DNA from: Candidatus Margulisiibacteriota bacterium
GTDB taxonomy: Bacteria > Margulisbacteria > WOR-1 > JAKLHX01 > JBAZKV01
NCBI GenBank assembly: GCA_041650635.1
Contig: JBAZKV010000012.1
Location: forward strand, 1-51,980
Length of the DNA stretch: 51,980 bases
Direction: 5' to 3'
Part shown: positions 15,009 through 23,074 of the stretch, piece by piece
How the letters are laid out: the number at the start of each line of letters is the position of its first letter
Position numbering within the stretch: position 1 is the first letter of the stretch
Made by a program: the position numbers and the translations under genes
Notes under the pieces: generated by a model
Database searches by the model: none
The model's input: the letters and a program-made list of their open reading frames with translations, nothing else
Told to the model about the DNA's origin: nothing

Positions 15009-16367
15009 ATGGAAGAAAGCAAGAAGGACCATCTTATCCAGAAACTCCGCGATAAGTGTGACGCGAACAACAATATAAGCCAGGACCTTTTTAAGAAATA
15101 CAACGTCAAAAGAGGACTGAGGAACGAGGACGGCTCCGGCGTTCTTGTGGGCCTCACCAAGATCGCATCTGTTATCGGCTATGAAAAGATCGATGAGGAC
15201 CTTATCCCGGTGGAAGGCCACCTTTCTTACAGGGGTATAGACCTTTTTGATATAGTCTCGGGTATCCAGCAGGAGGACCGATTCGGCTACGAAGAAGTGG
15301 CCTACCTTCTTCTGTTCGGCGAACTGCCAAAAAAAAGGGAGTTCAGGGACTTTCTTGACGAGTTCTCCCTCCAGCGCCATCTACCCGAGAATTTCACGCG
15401 GGATATAATCCTTAACTTCCGCTCAAGGAATATAATGAACAGCCTGGCAAGGGCTGTCCTGGCACTTTACAGCAGCGACGACAATGCTGACGACCTGTCG
15501 CTGGAAAACCAGATAAGGCAGGCCATTTCCCTTGTGGCCAAATTCCCGGTCATAATAGCCCATGCCTATCACGCAATGCATTCAAAGTTCAGCGGGGCCA
15601 CTCTTTTCATCCAGCCGCCGAATAACGAACTGATGACCGCCGAGAACTTTTTCTACATGCTAAGAAAGGACCATGCCTTCACAAAAACGGAAGCAAGCGT
15701 TCTTGACATTGCGCTCATCCTGCACGCTGACCACGGCGGAGGCAACAATTCAACATTTGCCACAAGAGTCACCTCCTCCAGCGGAACGGATGCTTATTCG
15801 GCCATAGGAGGTGCTATTGCCTCGCTAAAAGGTCCTCTTCACGGAGCAGCCAACCTCTATGTCATGAACATGATGGACGACATAAAGAAGAACGTGAAAG
15901 ACTGGAACGACAAGGACGAAATAAAGAATTACGTGTCTAAACTTATAAGATGCGAAGCCGGGGACAGGGCCGGGAAGATCTACGGGTTTGGGCACGCGGT
16001 ATACACAAAGTCCGACCCGAGGGCTGTGATATTAAAGGAATACGCAAAGAAGCTCGCAAAAGAGAAAGGGATGGAAAAAGAGCTTGCTCTTTACCTCAAT
16101 CTCGAAGAACTGGTACCCGCGACTTTTGCCGAAGTCAAGCAGTCAGCAAAGATAATCTCTCCGAATGTGGACTTTTTCTCCGGGTTCGTCTACACCTGCC
16201 TGGGGATCTCGCCTGACCTCTACACTCCCCTCTTTGCTATGGCGCGCATTTCCGGCTGGATGGCGCACAGGATTGAAGAACTGATGATCTCAAAGCGCAT
16301 AATCCGCCCGGCCTACAAAAGCGTCGCTTCCAAAAAGAAGTATCAGACGATGGAAAAGAGAAGATAA
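15009..16367 (+). CDS. gltA: Citrate synthase
   Basis: Condenses oxaloacetate and acetyl-CoA to citrate. At 452 residues it belongs to the longer form common in Clostridia and relatives, with an N-terminal extension ending in GVLVGLTKI. Family motifs are EGHLSYRGIDLFDI, ADHGGGNNSTFATRVTSSS, GPLHGAANLYV, and GFGHAVYTKSDPRAVILKEYA, which carry the active-site histidines; the catalytic aspartate region lies near VDFFSGFVY. A 2-methylcitrate synthase role cannot be excluded from sequence alone. The start at 15009 follows AAAGGA at good spacing; an ATG 4 nt upstream is out of frame. A bidirectional hairpin follows the stop. Confidence 0.93.
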   Translation: MEESKKDHLIQKLRDKCDANNNISQDLFKKYNVKRGLRNEDGSGVLVGLTKIASVIGYEKIDEDLIPVEGHLSYRGIDLFDIVSGIQQEDRFGYEEVAYLLLFGELPKKREFRDFLDEFSLQRHLPENFTRDIILNFRSRNIMNSLARAVLALYSSDDNADDLSLENQIRQAISLVAKFPVIIAHAYHAMHSKFSGATLFIQPPNNELMTAENFFYMLRKDHAFTKTEASVLDIALILHADHGGGNNSTFATRVTSSSGTDAYSAIGGAIASLKGPLHGAANLYVMNMMDDIKKNVKDWNDKDEIKNYVSKLIRCEAGDRAGKIYGFGHAVYTKSDPRAVILKEYAKKLAKEKGMEKELALYLNLEELVPATFAEVKQSAKIISPNVDFFSGFVYTCLGISPDLYTPLFAMARISGWMAHRIEELMISKRIIRPAYKSVASKKKYQTMEKRR

Positions 16368-16373
16368 AAGGAG

Positions 16374-16391
16374 CCGACCTTTTAAGGTCGG
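16374..16391. terminator. Shared hairpin between citrate synthase and the hydrogenase operon
   Basis: CCGACCTT (16374-16381) and AAGGTCGG (16384-16391) form an 8-bp stem. On the minus strand it is followed by CTCCTTTTAT, giving a moderate T-rich tract, so it probably ends the hydrogenase operon transcript (last stop at 16402). On the plus strand the tail is not T-rich, so it is a weaker terminator for citrate synthase. Confidence 0.6.
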
Positions 16392-16401
16392 GCCTTCAGC
16401 C

Positions 16402-16755
16402 CTACTGTTTCCACTCCGTAAAATGCTCTTTCCTGCTGTAGGCAGCGTATTCGTGGTCGCTTAACATTGACAGTGTCTTTGTCGGGCACACATCAACGCA
16501 CTGCCCGCAGCAGATGCAACGGTCAAGGTATATGTGGAGAGTGAACTTCTTTTCTGGGGTGTCCTGCTTAATGACCTTTATGGCATCCGCGGGGCAGTCC
16601 CGCGAACACATTTTGCAGCCTATACATTTTTTTATATCCGCCACCAGCTTGCCCCTAAAGTCCGCGGGAACAGGGAATTTTTCCGCGGGATAGAGATTAG
16701 TTGCCGGCTTATTAAAGAACTGCCTCAGCACTTCCGGGACCAAAGAACCTAGCAT
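16402..16755 (-). CDS. Hydrogenase 2x[4Fe-4S] ferredoxin-like subunit (NuoI/MbhN type)
   Basis: 117 residues with two ferredoxin motifs: Cys44, 47, 50 and 54 in CIGCKMCSRDCP, and Cys80, 83, 86 and 90 in CICCGQCVDVCP. An extra cysteine at 82 sits inside the second motif. This subunit passes electrons between a soluble donor, probably reduced ferredoxin, and the proximal cluster of the NuoB-like subunit. It is the last gene of the operon. There are no genes for the NADH-oxidising NuoE, F or G subunits, which supports ferredoxin as donor (inference). Confidence 0.92.
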   Translation of the reverse strand: MLGSLVPEVLRQFFNKPATNLYPAEKFPVPADFRGKLVADIKKCIGCKMCSRDCPADAIKVIKQDTPEKKFTLHIYLDRCICCGQCVDVCPTKTLSMLSDHEYAAYSRKEHFTEWKQ

Positions 16756-16765
16756 TGATCTCTCC

Positions 16766-17704
16766 TTACATCCAGATCTTGGCGGCCGCTATCAAAAGGT
16801 ACTGCAGGACCGCAGCCGGCACCAGGTATTTCCAGCAAAAATCTATCATCTGGTCTATCCTTATCCTGCCAAAGGACGCCTTTACCACTGCCACAAACGC
16901 CACTACTGCAAAGGTCTTTACAAAGAACATAAGCGCGCTGAGGAAAATATTTCCGTATGAAAACCCGCCCAGATAAAAAAGGCTTATGAGGGAAGCCACA
17001 ATAACGAGTTCTATATCGAACATCAAGCGGAAAATGGCCAGTTTTCTGCCGGTGTATTCGCAGAAAGGCCCGTCAACGATCTCTGTCTCGGCCTCCGGAA
17101 TGTCAAAAGGTATCCTCTCCAGTTTTCCGACCAGTGCCACCAAAGCCACAATAAAACCTATCGGCTGGTAAACTGCTATCCAGACATGGCTTGCCTGAAA
17201 GGCCAGAATAGAAGAAACGCTCCAGCTCCCCGCAAGGATCGCCGGGCCCAGAAGCGACATAAGCAGCGGAACTTCGTAAGAAAAAAGAAGCAGTGTCGCT
17301 CTCATGGCACCTACCGAGGCAAAATAATTGACGCTGTACCAGCCTCCCAGAAAGATAGCAAAAGTGGGAACCGTTAGCAGGTAGGCAAGAACGACCAAAT
17401 CCCCTTCAAAAGAGAAGAGCGCCGGCACTGTCAAAGGTAAAAAGATAACAGTGGTCAGAACTGCAGCAAGCGCTATTATCGGGGCGGCCGCGAACATGAA
17501 ACGGTCAGCCTTTTCGGATGTAATGTCCTCTTTTGCGAACAATTTTATGAAATCGGCAAAAGGCTGCATCCAAGGCGGCCCTACCCTGTTCTGGAGCCTG
17601 GCAACTATCTTTCGGTCGGCCCACTCAAGGAGAAGTCCGTATATCACCAGGAATGCAAATCCCGGAAAGACAAGCAGATAGAATATCTTATATAGTTCGT
17701 TCAT
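16766..17704 (-). CDS. Hydrogenase membrane anchor subunit (NuoH/MbhM type)
   Basis: 312 residues with about eight membrane helices. The family signature after the first helix, EWADRKIVARLQNRVGPP, is intact, followed by QPFADFIKLFAKED. The later loop RIPFDIPEAETEIVDGPFCEY carries the conserved acidic residues at the quinone-site or E-channel region of complex I. This subunit joins the peripheral catalytic arm to the ion-pumping arm. The start overlaps the end of the large-subunit gene by 4 nt. Confidence 0.95.
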   Translation of the reverse strand: MNELYKIFYLLVFPGFAFLVIYGLLLEWADRKIVARLQNRVGPPWMQPFADFIKLFAKEDITSEKADRFMFAAAPIIALAAVLTTVIFLPLTVPALFSFEGDLVVLAYLLTVPTFAIFLGGWYSVNYFASVGAMRATLLLFSYEVPLLMSLLGPAILAGSWSVSSILAFQASHVWIAVYQPIGFIVALVALVGKLERIPFDIPEAETEIVDGPFCEYTGRKLAIFRLMFDIELVIVASLISLFYLGGFSYGNIFLSALMFFVKTFAVVAFVAVVKASFGRIRIDQMIDFCWKYLVPAAVLQYLLIAAAKIWM

Positions 17705-18879
17705 TTATCCTTATACCAGTTTATTCCATAGGCCCTTAACTGCTGCCAGTTCATTTCCCTGTTATTTCTGGCGCCTTCAATCCTTACCATCCTGTCCGCA
17801 CACGAGAAGCATGGATCTATCGCGGCAAGGATTATAGGGATATCCGCAATGTTATAGCCCTCCAGCATATACTTGACAGGCAGCACATTTCCCAGAGACG
17901 GGGCCCGCACTTTTACTCTTTCCGGCTTTTCGGTGCCGTTGGATTTGATGTAGTGCACCAGTTCCCCCCTGGGTGTTTCGTACCTTGCAAAAACCTCGCC
18001 TTCAGGAACTTTTCTTGGAGCTTTTACCGCTATAGGGCCTTCCGGCAGATTGTCTATGGCATACTTTATGATCTTACAGCTCTCCAGAACTTCGCCGATC
18101 CTGACCAGGGTCCTGCCAAGGACATCGCATTTGTCGGAAGTGACCACCTCAAAAGGTATCTCCCCGTAGGCCGCATAAGGATCGTCCCTTCTTGCATCAA
18201 GCGGCACTCCCGAGCCTCTGGCAGTGGGTCCGCAGGCCGCCAGTTTTTCGGTCACATCTTTCGGTATGACACCCACATCTTTTACCCTCATCATGAAGGT
18301 TTTTTCCTGTATACCAACATTCAAATAATAGATGACCTTTTTTTCAAGCGCGTCTATACCTTCTTTGAGTTTCTGTCCCTGGTCCTTTGTAATGTCCCTT
18401 CTTACTCCTCCAATGGTATTCATCGAGTAGTTGACCCTGTTGCCCGTGGCAAGTTCCAGCAGGTCCATTACGATCTCCCTGTCCCTCCAGCTATACATGA
18501 ACATTGTGTCGTAGCCGACTTCGTGGGCGGCAACGCCCAGCCAGAGGAGGTGTGAATGTATCCTCTCTAGTTCTCCGACAATGGTGCGTATATACAGAGA
18601 CCTTTTGGGGACTTCCAGCCCCATGAGTTCTTCTACCCCCTGGCAAAAGACCGTTGCATGGGAATGCGAGCAAATACCGCAGATGCGCTCCACCAGATAA
18701 AGCGCCTGGATATAGGTCCTTTCCTCGCAGCCCTTTTCTATCCCCCTGTGGCTGTAGCCCAGCCGGATGTCCGCGCTAACCACCTTTTCACCGTCAACAT
18801 CGAACGAAAAGAACTCGGGCTCCTTAAGCGCGGGATGCTGCGGGCCTACCGGAAAAGTTATGTCCCCTGTGTGATGCAT
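17701..18879 (-). CDS. Group 4 [NiFe] hydrogenase large (catalytic) subunit
   Basis: 392 residues, homologous to NuoD but with both nickel-binding pairs: RICGICSHSH (Cys67, Cys70) and DPCFSCADR (Cys357, Cys360). Complex I proteins lack these, so this is a hydrogenase that makes or uses H2. The Arg after the second pair, in place of His, is typical of group 4. The chain continues 29 residues after Arg363, starting MVRI. In E. coli HycE the protease HycI cuts between the Arg and Met at the same point and removes a tail of similar length, so cleavage after Arg363 is predicted. A HycI-like gene lies at 26700-27170. It is translated after NuoC-like and before NuoH-like subunits. Confidence 0.95.
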   Translation of the reverse strand: MHHTGDITFPVGPQHPALKEPEFFSFDVDGEKVVSADIRLGYSHRGIEKGCEERTYIQALYLVERICGICSHSHATVFCQGVEELMGLEVPKRSLYIRTIVGELERIHSHLLWLGVAAHEVGYDTMFMYSWRDREIVMDLLELATGNRVNYSMNTIGGVRRDITKDQGQKLKEGIDALEKKVIYYLNVGIQEKTFMMRVKDVGVIPKDVTEKLAACGPTARGSGVPLDARRDDPYAAYGEIPFEVVTSDKCDVLGRTLVRIGEVLESCKIIKYAIDNLPEGPIAVKAPRKVPEGEVFARYETPRGELVHYIKSNGTEKPERVKVRAPSLGNVLPVKYMLEGYNIADIPIILAAIDPCFSCADRMVRIEGARNNREMNWQQLRAYGINWYKDK

Positions 18880-18886
18880 GATATTT

Positions 18887-19372
18887 TTACTCTCTCCATT
18901 TTCTTAACAGGCCGTCATTGAATGATTCCGGCAGCATGCTTATATTCCAGTCTTTCCTTAACGGGTACTGGTCCTGCGGCCAATTCTCTGGGATTATGAG
19001 CCTTCTGCCGTCAGGTATATTGTTCACCTTTATTCCCATCATGTCCTGAATTTCCCTTTCGTGTACCAGGGCTCCCGGCACAATGTCCGTGATCGTATCT
19101 ATGCGGGGATCGCTGCGGTCAACCTTGACCGCCATAGAAACACCCGTGTTCTTTCCAAAAAGATTATAGATCACTTCAAATTCTGTCCTGTTATCGATTG
19201 CGGTAAGAGTGCTTAAATGGCTGTAGCCAAGGTCCTTCATCAGGTAGACCAGAACATCCTTGAACTGGCCGCCTGTCAGCCTGAAATATATCCTTGCTTT
19301 ACGCGGGCTCTTAAAGTCCGCTATCACTGCCGGGAACTTTGCTTCCAATTTTGCCAGAATATCTTCGTTCAT
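18887..19372 (-). CDS. Hydrogenase 30 kDa-type subunit (NuoC/MbhK type)
   Basis: 161 residues. The C-terminal family signature is clear: HEREIQDMMGIKVNNIPDGRRLIIPENWP followed by YPLRKDW. The N-terminal half is the usual alpha/beta domain (LTAIDN, FEVIYNLF). In complex I and group 4 hydrogenases this protein sits beside the large subunit and helps seat it; it has no cofactor. In some hydrogenases it is fused to the large subunit, but here the two are separate with a 7-nt gap. It directly abuts the NuoB-like gene. Confidence 0.93.
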   Translation of the reverse strand: MNEDILAKLEAKFPAVIADFKSPRKARIYFRLTGGQFKDVLVYLMKDLGYSHLSTLTAIDNRTEFEVIYNLFGKNTGVSMAVKVDRSDPRIDTITDIVPGALVHEREIQDMMGIKVNNIPDGRRLIIPENWPQDQYPLRKDWNISMLPESFNDGLLRKWRE

Positions 19373-19801
19373 CTATGCCCCCTGTATCTTTTTGAGCAGT
19401 TTTACCACTCCGTCAATTATCGCATCAGGCCTCGGAGGACAACCGGGTATATAAACATCCACCGGCACCACCGAGTCGATCCCCTGCAGGTTATTGTAGC
19501 AGCCGCGGAATACGCACCCGGAGCAGGCGCAGCTCCCTATTGCTACGACAAATTTCGGCTCCGGCATCTGGTCATAGACCCTTTTGAGCCTGCTTTTGCT
19601 GTGGTGGTTGACCGGTCCTGTTGCCAGCATCACATCAGCGTGCCTGGGGGTCCCTTTTAGCACTATCCCGAACCTCTCGACATCAAACCTCGGGGTCAGC
19701 GCCGATACTATCTCTATATCGCAGCCGTTGCAGGAGCCGGAGTTGAAATGGACCGCCCACGGAGATTTGATCCTTGCCCACTTTATCAGGTTCTTAAGCA
19801 T
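19373..19801 (-). CDS. Hydrogenase small subunit with proximal [4Fe-4S] cluster (NuoB/MbhJ type)
   Basis: 142 residues. Cluster ligands are Cys24 and Cys27 in GSCNGCDIE, Cys91 in IGSCACSG, and Cys121 in YIPGCPPRPDAI. The CxxC spacing of the first pair is that of hydrogenases rather than the adjacent CC of complex I NuoB, which agrees with the intact nickel site in the large subunit. Two further cysteines (93 and 96) and Cys101 are near the third ligand. The protein takes electrons from the ferredoxin-like subunit and passes them to the active site. Confidence 0.95.
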   Translation of the reverse strand: MLKNLIKWARIKSPWAVHFNSGSCNGCDIEIVSALTPRFDVERFGIVLKGTPRHADVMLATGPVNHHSKSRLKRVYDQMPEPKFVVAIGSCACSGCVFRGCYNNLQGIDSVVPVDVYIPGCPPRPDAIIDGVVKLLKKIQGA

Positions 19802-20125
19802 TTATTTTAATTGAAGCGCCGCAACAGCCAGCGCCACTCCTCCTATATAAAAGAATACGGGCAGCGGAGAGACCCCATGCGAAAGCGTAGCTATCGTCAG
19901 GGCCGCGACATCTATTATCGTAAAATAGAGCGCGATATGAAAGAACATAGCCGCGTTCGGATTGTGCTTTTTCTGCGGGAGGTCTTCGCCGCAGGCATAC
20001 ATTTTTATTTTACCACTTTGGCCCCCCGGTTTTGGAGCGATAAGTCCCGCACCTTTATAAATGAGCCAGGAAAGACCAAGAAAAAAAACAAAGATCCCTA
20101 CAGGAGAAAAGACTGTCTCCATCAT
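19802..20125 (-). CDS. NuoA-like small membrane subunit
   Basis: 107 residues with three hydrophobic segments, at about 7-28, 58-82 and 88-105. Between the first two lies YACGEDLPQKK, then FFHIALYFTIIDVAAL. The loop position and helix layout match NuoA, whose cysteine-bearing loop lies near the quinone cavity. The sequence is far from standard NuoA, so the assignment rests on layout and on the position between the NuoN-like and NuoB-like genes. It starts within the NuoN-like stop (4-nt overlap). Confidence 0.65.
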   Translation of the reverse strand: MMETVFSPVGIFVFFLGLSWLIYKGAGLIAPKPGGQSGKIKMYACGEDLPQKKHNPNAAMFFHIALYFTIIDVAALTIATLSHGVSPLPVFFYIGGVALAVAALQLK

Positions 20126-21603
20126 TTAAGCACCCCCATAAGACCGTAGGCATTGCCGACCGCTCCGTTAACAACGAACAAACCCAGGTCCGGCCACAGA
20201 CCAAGAGCTAGGACAGAAAGTGCAAGCAGCACCAGCGGCGCCATTACGGATACCGGCGGGTGTTTTGCCGATGCCACGAACTCGCTCTGCCTGCTGCTGT
20301 ACATTCTGTTTATCGCGGGCAGATAATACCCCAAAGAAAGAACGGAATTAAAGATAGCGAACGCCGAAAGAAGATAGCCTTTGCCTCCCGCCGAAATTCC
20401 GGACAAATATATCATCCATTTGCTCATAAAACCTGAAAGCGGAGGAACACCCGCAAGGCCAAGGCACGCCACAGCAAACGCCAGGGCCAGAACTGGCATC
20501 TTTTTTGAGAGTCCGCTCAGGTCATCAAGATAGACGGTCCCGCAATAATGGATAGCGGCTCCGGCCGCAAGAAAGGCCAGCCCCTTCATTCCCGCATGTG
20601 TTATTACATGGAACAGCCCGCCCTCCATCCCGGCAACCGACAGGTAATGCATCCCTATCCCGATACCAAGAACAATGTAGCCCATTTGCGCTATAGAGGA
20701 ATAAGCCAGCATTCTTTTTATCCTCTTTTGCGGAAGCGCCATCAGGTTCCCAAAGAACATTGAGATCACTCCAAGGACTATCAGTACCGAACCCGTATCA
20801 AGCCCGAGGAAATAAAGCGCAAAGAGCGTTTTAAGCAGTGCAAAGAGCCCGGCCTCGATCACGATCCCGGAAAGCATTGCCGAGATACCGGACGGGGCCT
20901 CGGAATGGGCATCCGGAAGCCAGCTGTGGAACGGAACAAGCGCCGCTTTTACGGAAAAGCCTGCAATGAACAGAACTGCGGCAAAGGCAAGAGGGATGCC
21001 GGAACCTATCATAAGGCGTGTCTTTAGAGTGAGAAGGTCAAGGGAGCCGGTATAGCCAAAAACGATCGCAATACCAAGAAGCACGCACATGGAGCCGGTA
21101 GCGCTCATCACTATATATTTGAACCCTGCCTCAAGACTTTCCCATCTTTCTTTTCTGAAAGAAACAAGGATATATGAGGCAACGCACATAAGTTCAAAGA
21201 AAACCCACATATTGAAAAGATCGGTCGAAGCGCCCAGCCCCACGATCGCGCCCGTCATTATTAGGAGAAGCGGATAGTATTTATCCTGCGACAGGTCATG
21301 CTCCATATATCTGTAGGAGTACACCGCTACCATTAGGGCCAGCGTAACCGCCGTAAAGCCAAGCAGCAGGCTGAGGTGGTCAAACCTGACCGCGGCAAAA
21401 TAATAAAAGAGGTTGACCGGATAATGCACCGCGGCACCCGAACTTAGCATGACAAAGATAATGGCAAGGCTTGCCAGAGCAAGAACAAGAGACACACATG
21501 CCGTTATGCAGCCCGCAAGGCCTTTATTGGGACTAAGCCTGGAGATCAGGAATGTCAGAAAAGCCCCGCAGAACAATATCATCAAAGGCATTAGTGCCGC
21601 CAT
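20122..21603 (-). CDS. Antiporter-like pump subunit 3 (NuoN/MrpD/MbhH type)
   Basis: 493 residues with about 14 membrane helices of the proton-conducting antiporter family. The key helix-5 glutamate is in FFELMCVASY and the helix-7 lysine in SVKAALVPFHSWLPDAHSEAP. The loop wording SWLPDAHSEAPSGISAMLSG is closest to MrpD and MbhH proteins. It should carry one ion channel of the membrane arm. It is one of three such subunits in the operon, like complex I and unlike the simplest Ech hydrogenases. The NuoA-like gene follows with 4-nt overlap. Confidence 0.92.
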   Translation of the reverse strand: MAALMPLMILFCGAFLTFLISRLSPNKGLAGCITACVSLVLALASLAIIFVMLSSGAAVHYPVNLFYYFAAVRFDHLSLLLGFTAVTLALMVAVYSYRYMEHDLSQDKYYPLLLIMTGAIVGLGASTDLFNMWVFFELMCVASYILVSFRKERWESLEAGFKYIVMSATGSMCVLLGIAIVFGYTGSLDLLTLKTRLMIGSGIPLAFAAVLFIAGFSVKAALVPFHSWLPDAHSEAPSGISAMLSGIVIEAGLFALLKTLFALYFLGLDTGSVLIVLGVISMFFGNLMALPQKRIKRMLAYSSIAQMGYIVLGIGIGMHYLSVAGMEGGLFHVITHAGMKGLAFLAAGAAIHYCGTVYLDDLSGLSKKMPVLALAFAVACLGLAGVPPLSGFMSKWMIYLSGISAGGKGYLLSAFAIFNSVLSLGYYLPAINRMYSSRQSEFVASAKHPPVSVMAPLVLLALSVLALGLWPDLGLFVVNGAVGNAYGLMGVLK

Positions 21604-21604
21604 A

Positions 21605-23074
21605 TTATACTCCCAGCATCTTTATGGAAAGTCTTACAAAAGATGAGACATAACCCGGGAACAATCCTATTAACAATGTCGCAAGAGCAAGAAGAACCAT
21701 CGGCACATAGACAAGATATCCAGGCCTTTCCCCTGCTGCCGGCTCCTTTTCACCAAAGAACACAGCTGCGACAAACCTTAAGGCGTATGCCGCCGTCAGC
21801 ACTATCCCCAGGACGGAAAGAGCGGCAAGCCAGGGATATGCGCTCATAAAGCCGCCTGCAAAGATCATCCACTCGCTCTGGAACGCTCCAAAAAGCGGAA
21901 CCCCTGAAATGGCCAGGCAGGCAACAGAGCCCAGCAAAGCCAGAAAAGGCAGAGCCCTTGCCAGCCCGCCCAGCTGCTCGGTATTTTCGTTTTTTGCCGA
22001 AAAGAAAACAGCACCCGCCGTCATGAAGAGAAGGGCTTTTATTACACTGTGATTAACAAGATGGAATGCCGCCCCGGAGATCCCCAGGGCCGTAGCGGTG
22101 GCCGCGCCAAAAAGCACATAGCCCATCTGCGAGATGGAGGAATAAGCGACGAGTTTTTTGATGTTCTTTTCCACATATGCCAGCGAAGCTCCGTAGAGCT
22201 GGGAAATGACCGCCAGGGACATCATAAGAAGCAGGTACGGCTCAACAGAGACCCTTGGCATCACTCCAAAAAGGAACCTCAAAAGACCGTAGATACCCGC
22301 ATTCATCATGACCGCGGACATGAGCACGGTTGCAGGATAAGGAGCATTAACATATGTTTCCGGAAGCCAGCTGTGCATCGGGAACACAGCCAGTTTTACA
22401 GCAAAACCAAAGAAAAGCAGAAGAGACGCTATCTTAAGCGGGAACAGCGCTACTGCCGGGAGCATATATTTTATGGAAAGCATATCGGTGGTCCCGGTAA
22501 GGGAGAACAGCATAAGAAAAGCGAACAAAAGAAGTACCGCTCCCAGATGGGTAAAAATGAAATACTTTACCGCTATGGCGAACGACCTTGCTTTATCTGC
22601 CCCAAAGTAAGCGACAAAAGCAAAGGTCGGAAGAAGCATCATCTCCCAGAACAGGTAAAAAAGGATAAGGTCGGAAGAAAAGAAAACCCCGGTAAGGCCG
22701 GCAAGAAAAAGCATGACCAGGGAGTAAAATGCCCTGGAATTGAAGTCTTTTTCGTTCTTAAAATAACCCAGCGAATATATGACGGCTAAAAAGGCGACCA
22801 CGGATGAGACTGCCGCCGCCATCATCGAGAGCCCGTCGCAATAAAAGCCTCCCTTGATGCCGACCAGTTTTATCCACTCCCCCGTTATAGAGACGGTCTT
22901 ATCAAAAGGAGGAAAAAATAGAAGCAATAAAGCTGCGGCCATCGACGCAAAAGCAAAAACACAGGCCCATACCCCGGAAGAAAAGAACCCTCTGTCCCTG
23001 CCGAAAAGGAATATCAGCACGCTCCCCAAAAAGGGAAACAGAAGCACAAGGGATGTAAGAACAAAAATATCCAT
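21605..23074 (-). CDS. Antiporter-like pump subunit 2 (NuoM type)
   Basis: 489 residues with about 14 membrane helices. The helix-5 glutamate lies in FWEMMLLPTFAFV and the helix-7 lysine in AVKLAVFPMHSWLPETYVNAP, the NuoM form of the motif. I place the start at the ATG at 23074, whose first base region overlaps the previous stop (TGATG) and which has GGAGG just upstream; a GTG 12 nt earlier (23086) is less likely. It is predicted to translocate protons or sodium ions together with its two paralogues. Confidence 0.92.
   Translation of the reverse strand: MDIFVLTSLVLLFPFLGSVLIFLFGRDRGFFSSGVWACVFAFASMAAALLLLFFPPFDKTVSITGEWIKLVGIKGGFYCDGLSMMAAAVSSVVAFLAVIYSLGYFKNEKDFNSRAFYSLVMLFLAGLTGVFFSSDLILFYLFWEMMLLPTFAFVAYFGADKARSFAIAVKYFIFTHLGAVLLLFAFLMLFSLTGTTDMLSIKYMLPAVALFPLKIASLLLFFGFAVKLAVFPMHSWLPETYVNAPYPATVLMSAVMMNAGIYGLLRFLFGVMPRVSVEPYLLLMMSLAVISQLYGASLAYVEKNIKKLVAYSSISQMGYVLFGAATATALGISGAAFHLVNHSVIKALLFMTAGAVFFSAKNENTEQLGGLARALPFLALLGSVACLAISGVPLFGAFQSEWMIFAGGFMSAYPWLAALSVLGIVLTAAYALRFVAAVFFGEKEPAAGERPGYLVYVPMVLLALATLLIGLFPGYVSSFVRLSIKMLGV

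Noticed and set aside
22049..22789. A 246-codon open frame opposite the NuoM-like gene
   Set aside because: It is a Lys/Arg-rich shadow of membrane-helix coding DNA, with no ribosome-binding site or recognisable domain.
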